A DNA stretch of 64,000 nucleotides from Anomaloglossus baeobatrachus (Eukaryota; Chordata; Amphibia; Anura; Aromobatidae). Shown piece by piece: positions 1 through 11,377 of the stretch. The position numbers were made by a program, and so were the translations under genes. Numbering within the stretch: the first letter of the stretch is position 1; every line of letters begins with the position of its first letter. The stretch is from the NCBI RefSeq assembly GCF_048569485.1, contig NC_134354.1, positions 453,943,807 through 454,007,806 on the forward strand. Direction: 5' to 3'. The notes beneath the pieces were generated by a model that worked only from the letters and a program-made list of their open reading frames with translations, searched no databases and was not told the origin of the DNA.

Positions 1-640
1 AAAACAAGCAAGTATCACTTTTATGTGAGATCATCAGGTAGGGCAAGAAAAACCGTGATCCTTTAGTATACTGAATTGCAATTATAATTAACAACAGAAG
101 AGGGTGATCTAGATCCATGAAAGAGGACGATTATAAGCAATTACATTCCTCATAGCTGGTAATGGGCTTAGTGTACAGTAATTTTACTTTTATTGCAATA
201 ATTCTTTTTCACCTATGGAAAAATACAGGATGTAGGTAGTAAAGTTTACATAAAATGAGGGTTTAACCCTATAATAACTTATGATGCACATTTTTGTCAC
301 AGCACGATAAGGAATGTATGAAGCTAGTCGGTTCCTGAGTCTGCTTCATTCTATAGCAAAAACAATAAAAACAGTCTGCATACCTGTTAGTATAAGTGCA
401 ATGTGTAGGTGCACATTTACACTGTGGCCATTAGCAGGCAAAACCTGGGATAAAAAACAAATGAGCAAATGCCCAGAAGTAAATAAATAATACTAGTACA
501 TATAAATAATATAAGTTACTTCACTATTTTGAGTGTAAAAGCTCTCCCATTGTGGCAAGTTATACCCAATGAAGATAGTCCCTAATTCTTGTAGTTCACC
601 TAATTATGTGCCAGCAGGTCTCAAAATAGATAGTGGCAGA
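1..640. other. AT-rich intergenic DNA, no gene seen
   Basis: Low-GC sequence with stops in every frame at short spacing. I recognise no coding domain, terminal repeat or tandem structure in it. It lies far upstream of nxn. Confidence 0.6.
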
Positions 641-675
641 GTAGGTCCCAGGCTTGACTGCGTCACAGCTGCTGT

Positions 676-751
676 CACGCTCCCCGGCTCCCGTGCCACG
701 CTCCCCGGCTCCCGTGCCACGCTCCCCAGCTCCCGTGCCACGCTCCCCGGT
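676..751. repeat. 21-bp GC-rich minisatellite
   Basis: About 3.7 copies of a 21-bp unit beginning CACGCTCCCCGG, with one or two substitutions between copies. It sits at the start of a locally GC-rich block (650-950). The proline/arginine-rich open frames over it on both strands are a product of the repeat and base composition and are not taken as genes. Confidence 0.85.
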
Positions 752-2829
752 CCTCCGCTCCACAACCTCCTTGCCTCCTCTCCCTCACCTGCGTCCTCCA
801 GGTGTCCTGGTCCCCGCTCCCGGCACCCTTCCGCGACTCTGAGCCCTCTGCCGGGCACTCCTGCTTCTTGTGCACCGCTTTCTGCCCTGGCTTCTGGCAC
901 CCGGGCCTCGCGTATGCGCGTTAGGGCGCGCGCGCGGTCATTGACCCTTTCTTAAAGGGCCAGCGTCCACTGACAGGATATTACACACACAGGTACAGGG
1001 TATAAAGGGCTTTCCTTTCCAAGTGGGCGGGGCCTGTTCTTCGTGTTTCGTAAGCTAGGAGTCAGGTCCCCCTGTGCCTTGTCCCATACTGACTTATCTG
1101 TCTTGTAGAGCCGCTCCTGCCTCGCCAACCAGTCCTGACGGTTCCAGAACCTCGGACGGTGACTGCCCGCTATCTCATCAGTCCCTGCCGTCTCCGATCC
1201 CTGGATCCGTGTGGTGACCGACCTCCTCGCTCAGCTGGTTCCGGATTCTGCCTGACATCATCCCGGCCTCCGAACCTGAGCCTCGTCACCCGGACTACCT
1301 TCAGAGACTCTGTGGTCCCAGGGACTTCTTCGCTCCGGTCCTCTGAACGGACTGTCCTGCTACCCATAGTGCTCCGGCTACCAGGCACCTTGCCCTCGGT
1401 GGGGTGCTCAGTTCAGTGGATCCACCTCCTGGGCCTACCCGTCCTCCTGGTCCTAACAGCTGCCCAAGCAAAGCTATATAGACAAGAAGCACAGCCTAAA
1501 TAGGGGTAGCTACGTAAGTACCCTAAATTATTTAAATGTACTGTTGCTATTTATTTACTTACTAGTAAGTATTTCCTTATTTATTTTTAAGCTCTTTTGT
1601 CTGTTAATGGCCACAGCATGATTGTGTCAATATATTACTAAGGTAGCGAGGGATAGGGGCTCCTATGCTGTCCCTCACACTAGGGGACCTTAGGCTATCC
1701 CTAACCTCAAGGTTACCCCTAATGGTGGAGATGCCTGAGTCTCATGCCTGGCTATGCTCCTGACCAGGACTAATCTGATTCTCCCCTCACACCATAGAAG
1801 GAAGGGGCAGGGGTGAGATGGAAACACAGATAAAGACAGACAGGGGAAGATCAAAATGCTGACCCTCTGGAAACTCACAGGAACTAACAATGAGAGACTG
1901 AGGAGAAAAGCAAGATCAGGAAGGTAGCAAAGAAAGACAACAAGGCTTAAATCCACAACTGCACACAGCAACAAATACTACAACCACCAGTTAGTCTGGA
2001 TCACAACACCTTACCAGACCAGATTAAACTATAGCTGGCATAGAACGAAGGAGCTAGCCAGCATATGTAGGAGGGAGCAGATGTGATATTCTCCTTTGAT
2101 TACATATTACTGGGGAGCCAAATGAGCAGACCAGCAGAGATTACCTCTTGCTTGCCTGCCTATGAACTACCATTTTGTTTGTCAATGTCGAGTCTGCCTG
2201 CGCTGGTCACAGACATCAGAGAACTTTGGGGTAGAGTGTCAGAATCTGTAGTCTGAACAGATCCATGACAGTCACCGATGTTTGTAAAAACCTCCGTGTG
2301 ACACATTGTGAACCTACACATTACATGTATACCGGCAGGTGTTCCTGCTCATTTTATTCAGTTTAACTTTAGTTTTCAGTACTTTCTACATATAGGGCAT
2401 GGCTGACTCTTTTTCTGTTGTGTATCTTGTCTATTTAGATCACCCCCCAAAAAAATGAAACATGAAAATAGCCATTTTTGCACCCCTCTAAAAAATGCAA
2501 TAAAAATCAATCAAAACTTCATATGTACCCAGGAGCAGGTTAAAATTAGCCAGGGCTCCAGGCAATTTAGTAGGCATCAGCCTCCCCCCAGCTTGATGTA
2601 TCATGTGTCATGTCACTTGATCCCTTTATTTCAGAGGATTTTTAATGTTTTAATAAAGACGTGGATATTTTAAGAAGAAAGGAGCATGGAATTCTTTTCT
2701 TTTTTTAGTACAATGAATACTAACAGCAGGAACCATAGAAAATCAGGGAGCATTTTGCGCAGCCAAACGTGGTGACCTTCTGTTGCCAGAAACCACATGA
2801 CTGTCTGTCACTCGTGACACATCTGTGAC
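752..2829. other. Unclassified repeat-like region with promoter-like motifs
   Basis: GC-rich until about 1500, then AT-rich. A TATA-like TATAAAGGG at 1001 and a GC box GGGCGGGG at 1025 lie close together, which resembles a pol II promoter or the promoter part of an LTR fossil, but I cannot define terminal repeats or a target duplication. Open frames of 60-114 codons here show no recognisable domain. From 1640 to 2270 the sequence has the look of a dispersed repeat, but I see no defined ends. Confidence 0.35.
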
Positions 2830-3217
2830 AATTTTCCACTGCTACAAGGACAACCTCTTCTGATTCCGTGTTTCTCCCAGAGAAAATAATAAAGCCCATA
2901 CTCACCTCTCGTAACGATGCCTTTCCAACAGTGGTACAGCTAACAGTGCTTGGGCTCAGGTGGAATTGCGACATATCGTCATCCCTGCGTCCAATCAGCT
3001 ACAGCTTTTGTCTCCACGCCTTCGGACCAAATGACCAATCAACAGGAAGTGAGCACTGAGGCTGCAGGGCTCACGTGACGCCACAACCCCACGTGAACCC
3101 TTGCACTGTGAGCCGTGGCACAGCTGGAACGCTGCTGATATGGGAGGTGAGTATAGGCTTTATTATTTTACCTGGGGAAAATGTGGAATCAGAAGGGGTT
3201 GTCTTAGTAGTAGTCCT
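2830..3217. mobile_element. TTAA-type foldback MITE, copy 1
   Basis: Inverted ends: the left reads about TTTTCCACTGCTACAAGGAC and the right is its complement, ending in AGTAGTCCT followed by TTAA at 3218-3221. The left TTAA is decayed. A second copy lies at 53451-53880. Inside are two CCAATCA boxes and two outward-facing splice-donor words, AGGTGAGTAT on the + strand (GT at 3147) and AGGTGAGTAT on the - strand (GT at 2905-2904). TTAA duplication suggests piggyBac- or Kolobok-type mobilisation. No protein is encoded. Confidence 0.75.
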
Positions 3218-3292
3218 TTAAGACATGTGCATGTGCACATAAGCAGATCCAAAATGAGAGTCACAGAAGAAAATATTTTTCTCTTACATATA

Positions 3293-4572
3293 CGAGGGAC
3301 TGCTGAAAGTTTTTGGCTTTACCCAAAAAGAAACAAGATAAAATTATGAAACTTTACATTTATTCCACATACTCTCCACGGATGTCAACACACTTCTTAC
3401 ATCGGTATTTCAAATTCTGTTAAAATAAAGGATTTCGGTTGTGCCTCAAACCATGCATCCGTAGCAGCCATGGCATCAGAAATGGTGTGAAATTTGGTAC
3501 CCTTGAGGTGTTTCTTCTGGTTTATAAACAGATGTTAGTCAGAGGGAGCTAGATCTGGTGAATAAGGTGGGTGGTCAACCAGCTGGAGGCCCAGCTCTAC
3601 CAATTTTGCCATGGTTTCTTGTGCAGTTTTAGCGAAGGTGATGTCTTGTAGGATCAAGATTCCTTTGGGCAGCTTGCTGCACCTTTTGGCCTTCAGAGCT
3701 GCCTTCAATTGGTGTGCAAAAGTTCAATGTAATACTTTGCATTGATGGTGAAACCCTTTTGAAGGTAGTCCCCTTGCAACACACCCTCCTTATCCCAGAA
3801 CACAGTCGCCATCACCTTAGTGGCTGATTTTTGCACCCTGAACTTCTTTGGATGAGGAGAACCACTGTGCCTCCACTCTTTTGATTGCTCCTTGTTTTCA
3901 GGGTCATACAAATAAATCCAGGTCTCCTCCATAGTGCCCAGTCAATCCAGGAAGTTCTTATCAGTCCGGAAACGCTGACAAATGGACCGGGAAGTTTTCA
4001 CTCGCATGCTTCTCTGATCTGTTGTCAAATATTTGGGGACCCACTTTGCAGATAGCTTCCTCATGTCCAAATGTTCATGGATAATTACACAAACACGTTC
4101 ACGGGAAATCCCCATGATGTCTGCTATTGCTTTAGCTGAAATTTATCGATTCTCCAGTATGAGGATGTGCACAGCATTGACGATCTCTGGAACAATAACC
4201 ACTCTTGGTTGTCCAGGATGTTCCTCATCATTGGTGCTGAAGAGGCCCGTTTTAAATTTGGCAACCCAGTCCTTAACTGTGGAATATGAAGGGCATTGAT
4301 CCCCCAATGTCTGCGACATATCATCATAAATATCCTTTGCGGACTTTCCTTGCAGAAACAAGAATTTCATCACTCCTCTACTCTCAGTTGCTGTGAATAT
4401 CGCATTAGATTCCGTCATTATGTTTTCCCGCGTGCTTTGAACACTGTTGCCATAAGCAACAAACACAAAATTTTGAAACATATATTAGACCAAAGGCTTT
4501 CATGTGATGTAACATCCGTTACCATAGAAACAAAAGAATTCACAAAGCCAAAGATTTATCAGTAGCCCTTCA
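3293..4572 (-). mobile_element. mariner transposon, full length, decayed
   Basis: The 1280-bp length is typical of mariner. TA lies on both sides (3291-3292 and 4573-4574). The ends are CGAGGGACTGCTGAAAGTTT and a diverged complement ending CAGTAGCCCTTCA. The interior codes on the - strand for a mariner transposase. The divergence between the two ends and the number of coding breaks point to an old copy. Confidence 0.9.
3380..4481 (-). pseudogene. Broken mariner transposase (DD34D type)
   Basis: This is a cut-and-paste transposase of the Tc1/mariner superfamily. From the start at 4481 (MFQNFVFVAYG) the N-terminal helix-turn-helix region is readable, including KFKTGLFSTNDEEHPGQPR, followed by the mariner signature WVPKYLT. 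The first catalytic block reads MEETWIYLYDPE, where the family has MDETW, so the first aspartate of the triad is replaced by glutamate. Further on, QDITFAKTAQE and YSPDLAPSD mark the second and third acidic sites. At least three in-frame stops (about 4143, 3942 and 3535) and one frameshift near 3710 interrupt it. It is inactive; the family is clear, the subfamily is not. Confidence 0.88.
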
Positions 4573-4574
4573 TA

Positions 4575-5323
4575 GTGTTATGCATGATAAAGTTTGGGTG
4601 GGAAATTGAATTTCCCACGGGACCACATGAGAGACCATGACTGGTGTGGACCCCAAACCAATAGACTGAAATTCAAATAAGGGCCCCTTTGTAAGAACAA
4701 TATGGGCCCTTTTCAATTAAATAGCTCATCACAATGTACAATTCTACCTTCTTTTGAGGTAGAAATTGGCCCCCTTACCTCTTGGCGACCACACACGTTG
4801 CACCAATGAAATGTCCGCCACTCAAATGGTTTGTTGGGTTTGTGGATATATTAAAAGCCTTTAGTCCTGAGCTCTCTAAACTATACATGTTTAGTATTGA
4901 AAGCTTACTTTAGGGAGAAAGTGAAAGCAGTCAGTGTATCTGATCATGATCAGATACAATGCACTGATTATGCTAATATTTCTCATCAGAGCAGCCTCAG
5001 AAAATAGTATTAGCCAATAGTACTTGCCTCCCAGAGATACAACTTAAAGGAGTTTTCAAAAAAACTCTTTCCAAAGCTGCAGTTTATTTAAGAAACTGAC
5101 ATATGACAAGGTTTGTTAAATAGCCACTTTTGACTTTTAGGATTGCTACCTCCAATAGTTGGCACTAGAGTTTGTCTACTTCCTCACTGAAGAGACAATT
5201 TGCATATTTCCAAGAGGAGCACGGCGGCTTAAAGTCTCCACACTACTGGCATGCTGGATTGGTGTCTGTCTCTGCAAGGAGAATAGCTTTCCCCTTAGAC
5301 TCCATACTTAAACTAAGAAGTTG
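4575..5323. other. No gene; contains a dispersed repeat tail
   Basis: About 4675-4870 (words such as ATATGGGCCC, AGCTCATCA, GAGGTAGA and CACCAATG in the same order) matches 31640-31830, so a dispersed repeat of unknown class is present at both places. The remainder is AT-rich with no recognised feature. Confidence 0.5.
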
Positions 5324-5327
5324 TTAA

Positions 5328-5890
5328 AGGGAACTTATCAGATACAGTATGCACCCCGAACCATGAGTAGTTCTGGGTGCATATTGCTAATCACTGCTTA
5401 GCAGTCCTAGCATCTGTAGCATACATATAGGGATCTTTAGAAAAAGTATATCTACAGATCCCTTATAGTATGTTAATGAGGCCAGCGACTAGTCGCAAGG
5501 GTGTTAGTTCCCTTGGCTAGTCGGCCACTTTAGCATGTAAGCGCGCCCCTTTAATGCACAGCGTCAGAGGCATGGTTGTGTTCACCTCTCTGCTGCCACA
5601 GTGCACAACGCTGGATTTCGGCTCAGTACGCATCCCGGCTTCAAACTGGTAACTGGTGTAGTGCGCATGACCGGAAGTGCCGGGGATGTGTGATCATGCG
5701 CAGTGACCCTATTCCCAGCGTTCTGAGTTGGTGCAAAGGACACAAGTACGTGTCACTGACAATGATGACGCTGGGCAGTGGGCACTGAATAGCATGTTAG
5801 CACGCCCCACGAGCGATTGGGTCCCTGTAATGTGATCACGGGGACCCAATCACTGCCATGGTAACCTTGGGTTGTCACCATGATGACTCC
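5328..5890. mobile_element. Left part of a TTAA-type foldback element
   Basis: TTAA at 5324-5327 is followed by GGGAACTTATCAG-type terminal sequence. Inside are short inverted words (CTAGTCGCAAGGG / CCCTTGGCTAGTC). I could not find the right end, so the end coordinate is a guess. It is non-coding. Confidence 0.4.
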
Positions 5891-6119
5891 AGGTTACCCA
5901 GCTACGGAAAGCCTTGCACACCATGTAAGATGCATGGTGTGCAAGGCAGTGTCAGTGATGCGAGTGCAGCACTGACAGATAAAGTGCACTTCAGTGATTG
6001 AGTATTGCAGTGGAATATATTAGTGATCAGGCTAATGAAAAGTAATGTCCCATAAAAGGAACTAAGTAAAAAAAAAATGGTAAAAATATTAAACAAAAAC
6101 AAAACCTCAAAAGAAAGAG

Positions 6120-6739
6120 CAAAAAAAAAAAATATTCCAATAAATATTTATATAAAAAAATAAAACTACACATTTGGTATTGCCACATTTATAACAATCT
6201 GATCTATAAAACGATCACATTAGTTAACTCCTTCAGTGAACACGATAAAAAAAAAGAAAAATTAAATAAGGTAGTAAAAACTGTTTTTCATTTTACAGCT
6301 GCCAAAAAAAGTGGAATAAAACGCAATCAAAAAGTCATATATAAATAAAAATTATACCGCCGAAAACATCATACCAAAAAAACCTCCAACTCATCCTGCA
6401 AAAAACAAGGCCTCACATGACTGTCGGCAGAAAAATATAGCTATAGCTTTCAAAATTTGGTGATGCAACAAAACACTTTATTTTGTAAAAAAAACATTTT
6501 TTAGCGTGATAGCAGCCAAATCTAAAAAAAATATAAATCTGGTATCACTTTAATTGTACTTACTTGAGGAATAAAGCTGCCTAATCACTTATACTGAAAG
6601 GTGAACAGCGTAAAAAATAAATAAAGCCAATTCTTCAACTTCTGTTGATTTGTTTATGCTGCCTCCCAAAGATCGCAGAATGGTGCAGCTCATATTTATC
6701 CAGCGCTCTACGCTGAGCGCTTATGCCATGGATTACATG
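6120..6739. repeat. Dispersed AT-rich repeat, also at 24.3 kb and 52 kb
   Basis: The part around 6165-6350 (ACACATTTGGTAT, GATCTAT) is shared with 52030-52200. The part from about 6605 (AATAAATAAAGCCAATTCTT) is shared with 24285. The latter continues past the inserted MITE at 6743-7299 to about 7480, where the words GTTTTGTTCACCTTTGAA match the 24.5-kb copy. Poly-A-rich, with no coding. Confidence 0.6.
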
Positions 6740-6742
6740 TAA

Positions 6743-7299
6743 AGGCCACGTCACACGCTACGATATATCTAACGATATATCGCCGGGGTCACGAATTTGT
6801 GATGCACATCCGGCATCGTTAGAGATGTCATAGCGTGTGACACCTCCGAACGACTGTTAACGAGCAAAAATACTCATCTTATCGTTGGTCGTTGACACGT
6901 TGCTCATTTTCATAATGTCGTTCCTCGTTCTGCGTGCTGGTTGTTCGTCGTTCCTGAGGCAGCACACATCGCTGCGTGTGACACCTCGGTAACGACGAAC
7001 ACAGTTTACCTGCGTCCCGCTGGCAATGCGGAAGGAAGGAGGTGGGCGGGATGTTACGTCCCGCTCATCTCCGTCCCTCCGCTTCTATTGGGCGGTTGCT
7101 GTAACGCTGAACGTCCCTCCCCCTTCAGGAAGAGGATGTTCGCTGCCCACTGCGACGTCGTTAGGAAGGTAAGTATGTGTGACGGGGGTTAACGACATTG
7201 TGCGCCACGGGCAACAAATTGCCTGTGACGCACAAACGACGGGGGCGGGTGCGATCGCTCATGTGATCGCACGATATAACGATGCGTGTGATGCCGCCT
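6743..7299. mobile_element. Dominant-family MITE, copy A (3-bp TAA duplication)
   Basis: Ends AGGCCACGTCACACGCTACG and, at the right, GATGCGTGTGATGCCGCCT. Exact TAA duplication at 6740-6742 and 7300-7302, which fits PIF/Harbinger-type insertion. The core holds a GC-rich box, an inverted CCAAT box (CTATTGG) and outward-facing donor words: AAGGTAAGT on + (GT at 7169) and CAGGTAAAC on - (GT at 7009-7008). It is inserted in the dispersed repeat described at 6120. Confidence 0.85.
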
Positions 7300-7302
7300 T
7301 AA

Positions 7303-7860
7303 CTCTCTGAAAAACGTGATTCAGACATAAATTGCAAAGGAAAATCCACTGTAATGAGGCAGAGGGAGTCACTTTGAACTTCCATCTATCCTGTAGTGTG
7401 GCGGTGTCCATGTTTTTCTATTTCTTTTCAGATGTGCACAAAAGTGTGGTCATCAACAGTTTTGTTCACCTTTGAAAAGATGGACACCGCAGAACAGAGG
7501 CCAAAAGAGTCTGGAGTAACTTTGCTACCTCATTAGTGAATAGATCCATCGCGAGTTTCACCTTAATCACGCATTTCGAAGATGTAGATGACAAGACAAA
7601 TGTAAGTGATCAGCATAGAAGACAGGATAAATGTGAACTGATTCAAAATGTTCTGTACCCCAAATTGCCACTAGCTAGCATTCAATCCAACCAACAAAAA
7701 CACAAGTTCCACTTAGGTCTATCCTCTGAACAGAAATATAGGGGGCTTCCATTTGACTGCTGGCACAAAATGCTATCCCCCCACCCCCAAAAAAAGAAAG
7801 AAATCCAGGAAAATCTATGTTCTCAATAGTTCTTAATAGCTGTCTACAAATATTTCAATG
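7303..7860. repeat. Continuation of dispersed repeat; no gene
   Basis: Picks up the repeat interrupted by the MITE (AATGAGGCAGAG, TTCACCTTTGAAAAG) until about 7490. Beyond that is unique-looking AT-rich DNA. The 97-codon open frame at 7536-7829 has no domain I recognise. Confidence 0.5.
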
Positions 7861-7917
7861 GCTGTCACAGTATAGAAGGATCAGCGCTATTCTTATTTGC
7901 ATAAGGAAAGACTATAA

Positions 7918-8163
7918 GCGATGGGATGAAACTGATTAAGAGGAGACACAGATTAGATATTAGAGAAAACATTTTGACTATGAGGGTGATCAAGAAATGT
8001 AACAGGCTCCCACAAGGTGGTGAGCTCTCCTTCAATGTAAGTCTTCAAGGAGAAACTGGACAGATATCTGTGTTGGATGATATAGTGAATCCTGCTGTGG
8101 GCAGGGGTTTGAACCAGATGACCCTGGAGGTCCCTTCCAACCCTAACATTCTATGATCCTATG
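7918..8163 (+). mobile_element. CR1-like LINE, 5'-truncated 3' tail
   Basis: The segment reads through the widely known CR1-type 3' end: GGTCCCTTCCAACCCTAACA and then ATTCTATGATCCTATGA, the short imperfect octamer-like repeat that ends chicken-repeat-1 LINEs in place of poly-A. Only about 250 bp remains, as expected from 5' truncation during target-primed reverse transcription. Confidence 0.8.
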
Positions 8164-8992
8164 AAAAAAACATATTTTTTAAATTTCATGGCTCAACGTT
8201 ATAAAATCCTGTGAAGCACCAGGCGGCTCAAGGTGCTCACCAAACATCTAGATATATTCCTTAAGGGGTCTAGTTTCCAAACTGGGGTAACTTGTGGAGG
8301 AGCTCCACTGTTTTGTTCAAAAAGTCAAATGGCATTTGTTCTCTTCTGAGCCCTGCCATGCACCTAAACAGTTGATTTTCACCAATTATGAGGTATTAGC
8401 GCATTCAGGAGAAATTGCACAACAAATTGTCTTGTGCATTTTCTCATGTTACACTTGTGAAAATAAAAGATTTGGAGTTACAGCAACAGTTTTGTGGTAT
8501 AAAGTAAAATTTTCATTTTTTTTCTTCTACATTGCTTTAGTTCCTGTGAAGAACCTAAAGGGTTAATAAACTTCTTGAATGTGGTTGTGAGCAGTTTGAG
8601 GTGTGCAGTTTTTAGAACTGCACTGGTGTCACTTTTGGGTATTTTCTGTCACCTAGTCCTCTGAAAGTTACTTCCAATGCGATGTGGTCCCTAAAAAAAT
8701 GGTTTTGCAAATTTTGTTGAAAAAAATGAGAAATGGTTGATAAACTTTGAACTTTCTAACTTCCTAACAAAATAAAGTTATGTTTCAAAAATTGTGCTCA
8801 TGTAAAGAAGATATGTGGGAAATGTTATTTATTAACATTTTTGTTTGACATAAATGGACACAAAAAATATTCTCCTAAATTTATTACTAACAAGAAGTAC
8901 AATAGTTATAACCTGTCAAAGTAACACTAGTCAGAGTTGAAAAAAAACCAGGCCTGGACATGGAGGTGAAAGCAGGCTGGGGGCTAAAGGGG
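8164..8992. mobile_element. 3' part of a large TTAA-type non-coding element
   Basis: The order of words GGCTCAACGTTATAAAAT, CTAGTTTCCAAACTGGGG, CCTAAAGGGTTAATAA and CAAAGTAACACTAGTCAGAG is that of the element at 27654-30140, ending here in CTAAAGGGG before TTAA (8993-8996). One ~395-bp unit is present. The left end is not defined. Confidence 0.65.
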
Positions 8993-8996
8993 TTAA

Positions 8997-9576
8997 AGGT
9001 GGAAAAAGTTCTAAAATTATTTTACCTGGTATGATTTTTTCTTACATGACAAAAACTTGATATTTTAACAAGGGTGTGTTTATTTTGTACATCCACCGTA
9101 ATACTCTGTATACATGCATTTTAAATTTTAAAATCAGATATCCAAGAGGTGAGTTACATACAACGCTGCTGTAGGCACTGTAGTTCACTATTTACTACCC
9201 CAACACTGTATCCTCTTGGCAGAAGCATCATGACTCTAATCAATAGATGCTGCATACATGGCAGGAGGAAAGTTGTTTGATCCCTATTCAAGCCTGCATT
9301 TTGTAAGGCCCATACCGGTGTAGTTGCGCTGTCCTGCCCCCTGCTCCGGCGGGGTCTCCGACATACTCACCCTCCCGCCGCCCAGCGGTGGCTGCTCCAT
9401 CCCTGTTCCATGCTGCTGTTCCCCAAGGACTGTGCACATCGCACAAGCCTCCTGGAATGGCTGTAGGGTGCACATGGCCATGCCCCTTTTCCTAAAAGGC
9501 CAGTACACTATGACCTGGAAGTGGCTCTCAGCTTGGCTGACAGGCTTGAGATATCTAAAGCACCTTCCTCTTAAGT
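8997..9576. other. No gene; repeat-like sequence around the L1 insertion
   Basis: Moderately GC-rich from 9300. With the L1 removed it joins directly to 15464 onward. The composition (C/T-rich) resembles LTR or leader sequence of a retroelement fossil, but I see no terminal repeats. Open frames on both strands look accidental. Confidence 0.4.
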
Positions 9577-9760
9577 AAGGTGCCTAGGCAAGGGGGCGTG
9601 GCCTGGACGGCAATGTGAGGAGACGTGTTTGTGGAGCTCTCCTGCAAACTCCCTTGATAAATCCCTGAATACCGCTGTTATCACTGCCTCAGCCGGCTGT
9701 CAGGAAGATAAGGTGGTGAGGACTTGTCTGGGGTGAGTCTGGTGGATGCAGAGAGGTGCC

Positions 9761-10815
9761 ATGGTCCGTCGCAGGCAAAAAGATAATGGCGGCGGGAAAG
9801 TCCCCAGCTCTCAAGATGGTGCCTTGATAAGGCAGGAAGCTGAGAAAGGTAATGCAGCCTGTCAGGAGAGGATGCAGATCGCTGCAAGGCTGGAGAAGTT
9901 TCCCTGGACTCCAGAGAAATCACTTCAGCATATAGATAACAGAGGTGAGATAGGAGAGGAGGGAGATATGCTCTGATGATATGGGGGGATGGTGAAAAGC
10001 AGCAAGATAAGACAGGAGAAGTGGAGAAAGCACATAGTGCAGAGGAGGCTCCAGAAAACCCCACTTTAAAGGACATTTTTGCAGTGGTGTCTTTTTGTAA
10101 AGAAGCTCTGACTTACCTGACAAAGCAAGTTAAGGGATTACAGGCAGAGGTTGCTGACATTAAGAAAGACCTCAAGAAAGCAGATCTGAGAACAGCGGCT
10201 GTGGAGGAGAGAGTGGGGATAACAGAGGATCATATTACAAAACTACAAAAGTCTGAAAAAACATTTGCACAGCAGATGGCTGAAATCATGGCAAAAAATG
10301 ATGATGATTTAGAGAACCGCTCTAGAAGAAATAACATCCGAATTGTCGGCATCCCTGAGAAAGCGGAAGGAAGAAACCCCACTGAATATGTAGAAGACTG
10401 GCTCAGGGGGAAAATGGGTGCTAATGTCTTATCCAAGCTCTATGCCGTGGAACGTGCACACAGAGTCCCGATGCAGCCACAACCAGCAGGCAGGGGCCCT
10501 CGCACTATGCTAGCCAAGCTCCTCAACTACAGAGACAGGGACACTATACTGCGAAAGGCAAGAGACATGGAGGATCTTATGATTGACGGCCAGAGAATTT
10601 TCATATACCCGGACTACTCCATTTCTGTTCAAAAGCTACGTATGACTTTTACAGGAGTAAAGAGGCGCCTGCGAGAGATTGGGGTGCAATACTCAATGAT
10701 GTTCCTGGCAAAGCTAAGAGTGACGGCGTTGGAGCGGGTGCACTTTTTTACAACTCCGGAGGAAGCCATGCAGTGGTTGGACGCAAACGAAAAGCGGATC
10801 CGTTTGAAGGAATGA
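9761..10815 (+). pseudogene. L1 ORF1 (RNA-binding chaperone), one frameshift
   Basis: ORF1p is the trimeric nucleic-acid-binding protein of L1. From 9976 an open frame of 279 codons shows a coiled-coil region (about residues 45-105, heptads such as LTKQVKGLQAEVADIKKDLK), then the RRM-type core RSRRNNIRIVGIPE, and a C-terminal domain with VQKLRMTFTGVKRRLRE. I place the original start at 9761 (GCCATGG, a strong context; MVRRRQKDN), because a basic N-terminal piece is open there in another frame and closes at 9976, exactly where the long frame opens. A single frameshift near 9970 would explain this. Total length about 350 residues, normal for L1. The start at 9976 is the alternative. Confidence 0.85.
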
Positions 10816-11377
10816 GCTGTCTGAATCTGCAGTGTGTTGGAGAAGGCCGGCTGAGGCTCTACGACATCCTTAGGAGCTTACAGGGGACCCTTCTTGTTTT
10901 TTCTTTTTCTCTCCCCCTTTTTTTTTTTTTCTTTTCCCTCCTTCCCTTTGGGATTGAGGTAGTATGCAGGGGGAATGCGAAGGGTTTGATGTGAGCTTCG
11001 CAGGACATGGGGACTGCCTAATTAGGCGCGGTGGTAGTATTTACAATTTGAGATTCCAGTTTAATTACTGTTCGCCATTTTACTGTTATATTGGTTGAGT
11101 GGAATATGATTATACATAGAAAGGGTGGGAGTGGAGAATTGTTGGAAAAGGGACGAGTTTTAAAATGTGTCTAAGAGGGGAAGGTGAGGGAGGTAGGGGG
11201 GAATTTAGTAGGGATTATGGACCAGGTTTGGAAAACCCGATGCTTCACGGGAGTACTCAAAAACAGGAAGTGGTAGGGAGCAGGAGGGGAGGGGAGCAGG
11301 GGGGGGGGGGGAAAGGGGTAAGGTGGAGGCAGCATGGGGAGATACTACAAGGTTTGATGGTTTTACTGGGTGGGATA

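Noticed and set aside
1159-1503. 114-codon frame in GC-rich DNA after a TATA-like box
   Set aside because: Composition-driven; no domain; region looks like a retroelement leader or LTR relic rather than a gene.
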